Shown one piece after another: positions 6,736-7,696 of a stretch of DNA of 7,696 nt. The first letter of the stretch is position 1; every line of letters starts with the position of its first letter. The notes under the pieces were generated by a model that made no database searches, was not told the origin of the DNA, and was given only the letters and a program-made list of their open reading frames with translations. The DNA is from Clostridia bacterium. GTDB taxonomy: Bacteria; Bacillota_A; Clostridia; Oscillospirales; CAG-272. The stretch spans positions 1-7,696 of the forward strand of contig JAFTHF010000082.1 in assembly GCA_017457545.1 (NCBI GenBank). The letters run 5' to 3'. Position numbers and translations under genes: made by a program.

Positions 6736-6744
6736 ATTATATCA
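6736..6744 (-). promoter_or_regulatory. Predicted extended -10 promoter of the acidic 79-residue gene
   Basis: The minus strand reads TGATATAAT, a TGn extended -10 with a perfect TATAAT, about 28 bases before the ATG. No good -35 is found at the usual spacing (a TTGAAA occurs but about 26 bases upstream), consistent with an extended -10 type promoter. Confidence 0.55.
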
Positions 6745-6783
6745 GCTAAGGTCTTTAAAGAGGTAACTTTCAAGGTGACAATT

Positions 6784-6809
6784 AAAAAAGCCGACAAGCG
6801 TCGGCTTTT
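6784..6809 (-). terminator. Rho-independent terminator of the BRCT-domain gene
   Basis: The minus strand reads AAAAGCCGAC, loop GCTT, GTCGGCTTTTTT. The GC-rich six-base-pair core GCCGAC/GTCGGC is extended by A-T pairs and followed by a run of T. It begins one base after the stop codon of the BRCT gene and separates that gene from the acidic gene. Confidence 0.9.
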
Positions 6810-6810
6810 A

Positions 6811-7696
6811 TTATTTGTTTCCAAGACAGCTAAGACCCTGTGCATACAAGGCTTCATTTATGCTGTCAATATCGTAGTTTTTCCTTTTGATTGATTTCAG
6901 TATTATCCTGTCAAAATCAATGGATGGGGACAGAATGTAGCCTGCAGAGGCAAGAAGGGTATTTGCCTTGTTTATATCAAGCTTCAAGGCTATAATAAAA
7001 GCGCAAATGCTTGATTTTGACGGCTTATAATCAGGTAAGCATTTAATCTTTGACATCATTTGTCTTGGCAGACCTGCCTTTTTGTACACCTGGGCATCGC
7101 TTAAGCCACTTTCGTCTATGTAATCAAAAAGTAAATCGCTAAAGGTTCTTTCATATTCAAGCACCTCAGCCTCATTGGAAATTTCAATGCTGCCACCAAA
7201 GGAATTGTATTCCATTGCTTTTTTTACATTAGAGGTGGTAGCGCCCTTGCCCTTACCTACAATAAGCATATCAGTGCTTTTTGTTACCCCACGCTGAACG
7301 GTTCCGCCACGGTCGGTAATATATTGCATAACAGCGCTCTTTTTGCCATAAGCAAAGGAGCCGCTAAGGCATATTCTTTTTCCTGCAAGAGAGATTTTTT
7401 CTTTGGGGAGCGTGGGAAGAAGCTGATTTATCTCAGCCCTTACAACCCTTGCCTCCTCTAAGGAAAGCTTACCGTCCCAAAGGGCAGTTTCAACTATGGC
7501 AATAATCTTGTCAAAGGGGTGATGCCCTGCAAGATAGGAGTTGCTGTACAGCCACGTCCTCAGCCTTTTGCACTCATCAACGGTAATCTCATCATCTGTA
7601 ATTATTCCTCTTATAATTCCATTAAGAATCTGGGTGGAAAGAGCAACCGCAGAGGTATTTACAACATCAAGCTGCTGCTTTACCGTAGATGAAAGA
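6811..7696 (-). CDS. BRCT domain protein with C-terminal XRE-like helical domain (C-terminal 294 residues, runs off right edge)
   Basis: The frame is open from the right edge to the stop at 6811; an internal ATG at 7329 falls inside the BRCT domain and is not the start. Three parts are visible, in visible-residue numbering. Residues about 10-95 form an acidic helical module with paired lines GIITDDEITVDEC and DGKLSLEEAR and tryptophans in TWL and LWDG; similar modules occur beside BRCT domains in exonuclease-like proteins, as I recall. Residues about 100-180 are BRCT: ISLAGKRICLSGSF, DRGGTVQRGVTKSTDMLIVG, and a KKA helix, resembling the BRCT of NAD-dependent DNA ligase. Residues about 183-294 resemble an XRE/Cro-like helical fold (SGLSDAQVYKKAGLPRQMMSKI, then a KPSK helix start and an AGYIL turn), a module I recall as a recurring C-terminal appendage in Firmicutes, for instance on macro-domain proteins. 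A role in nucleic acid transactions is inferred. Any N-terminal catalytic domain lies outside. Confidence 0.82.
   Translation of the reverse strand, partial: LSSTVKQQLDVVNTSAVALSTQILNGIIRGIITDDEITVDECKRLRTWLYSNSYLAGHHPFDKIIAIVETALWDGKLSLEEARVVRAEINQLLPTLPKEKISLAGKRICLSGSFAYGKKSAVMQYITDRGGTVQRGVTKSTDMLIVGKGKGATTSNVKKAMEYNSFGGSIEISNEAEVLEYERTFSDLLFDYIDESGLSDAQVYKKAGLPRQMMSKIKCLPDYKPSKSSICAFIIALKLDINKANTLLASAGYILSPSIDFDRIILKSIKRKNYDIDSINEALYAQGLSCLGNK

Noticed and set aside
6709..6894. 61-residue plus-strand frame across the second terminator
   Set aside because: It overlaps the terminator and the end of the BRCT gene and has no supporting signal.
6811..7329. A separate 172-residue gene starting at 7329
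   Set aside because: The frame continues upstream without a stop to the window edge, and the start would cut the BRCT domain in half. The upstream residues complete the BRCT fold.

Overview
The window looks like chromosomal DNA from a low-to-moderate GC Gram-positive anaerobe, most likely a gut-type Clostridia (Oscillospirales or Lachnospirales-like). The signs are strong AGGAGG-type ribosome binding sites, consensus sigma-A promoters, compact Rho-independent terminators, an oxygen-sensitive PflX-like radical SAM enzyme, and protein families typical of that group. This assignment is inference; the window holds no rRNA or other taxonomic marker. I see no IS element, CRISPR array, tRNA or rRNA.

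Left block (1-3683, all minus strand): one tightly packed operon read right to left, mnmE -> RNHCP zinc protein -> PflX-like radical SAM protein -> GH36-like alpha-galactosidase-type glycosidase. The glycosidase runs off the left edge. The junctions are a direct stop/start abutment, a 4-bp ATGA overlap and a 20-bp overlap, so translational coupling is likely throughout. A sigma-A promoter for mnmE lies just upstream of it.

Middle block (3764-6409, plus strand): a divergent promoter pair is separated by a short AT-rich spacer. The plus-strand promoter (TTGACA-17-TATACT) drives a two-gene transporter operon: a MATE family exporter, then, one base later, an MFS transporter. The MFS protein keeps two arginines placed like the substrate-binding arginines of the organophosphate:phosphate antiporters (GlpT/UhpT). 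The operon ends in a perfectly palindromic terminator that can also stop the converging minus-strand gene.

Right block (6469-7696, minus strand): a small, very acidic 79-residue orphan protein with its own extended -10 promoter. Behind a second terminator lies the C-terminal part of a larger multidomain protein: an acidic helical module, a BRCT domain, then an XRE-like helical domain. This fusion is the least ordinary thing in the window, but its N-terminus is outside, so its activity cannot be named.

Most of the window is ordinary housekeeping and transport. The best leads are the BRCT/XRE-like fusion, the radical SAM protein with no visible substrate protein, the RNHCP-mnmE linkage and the acidic orphan.
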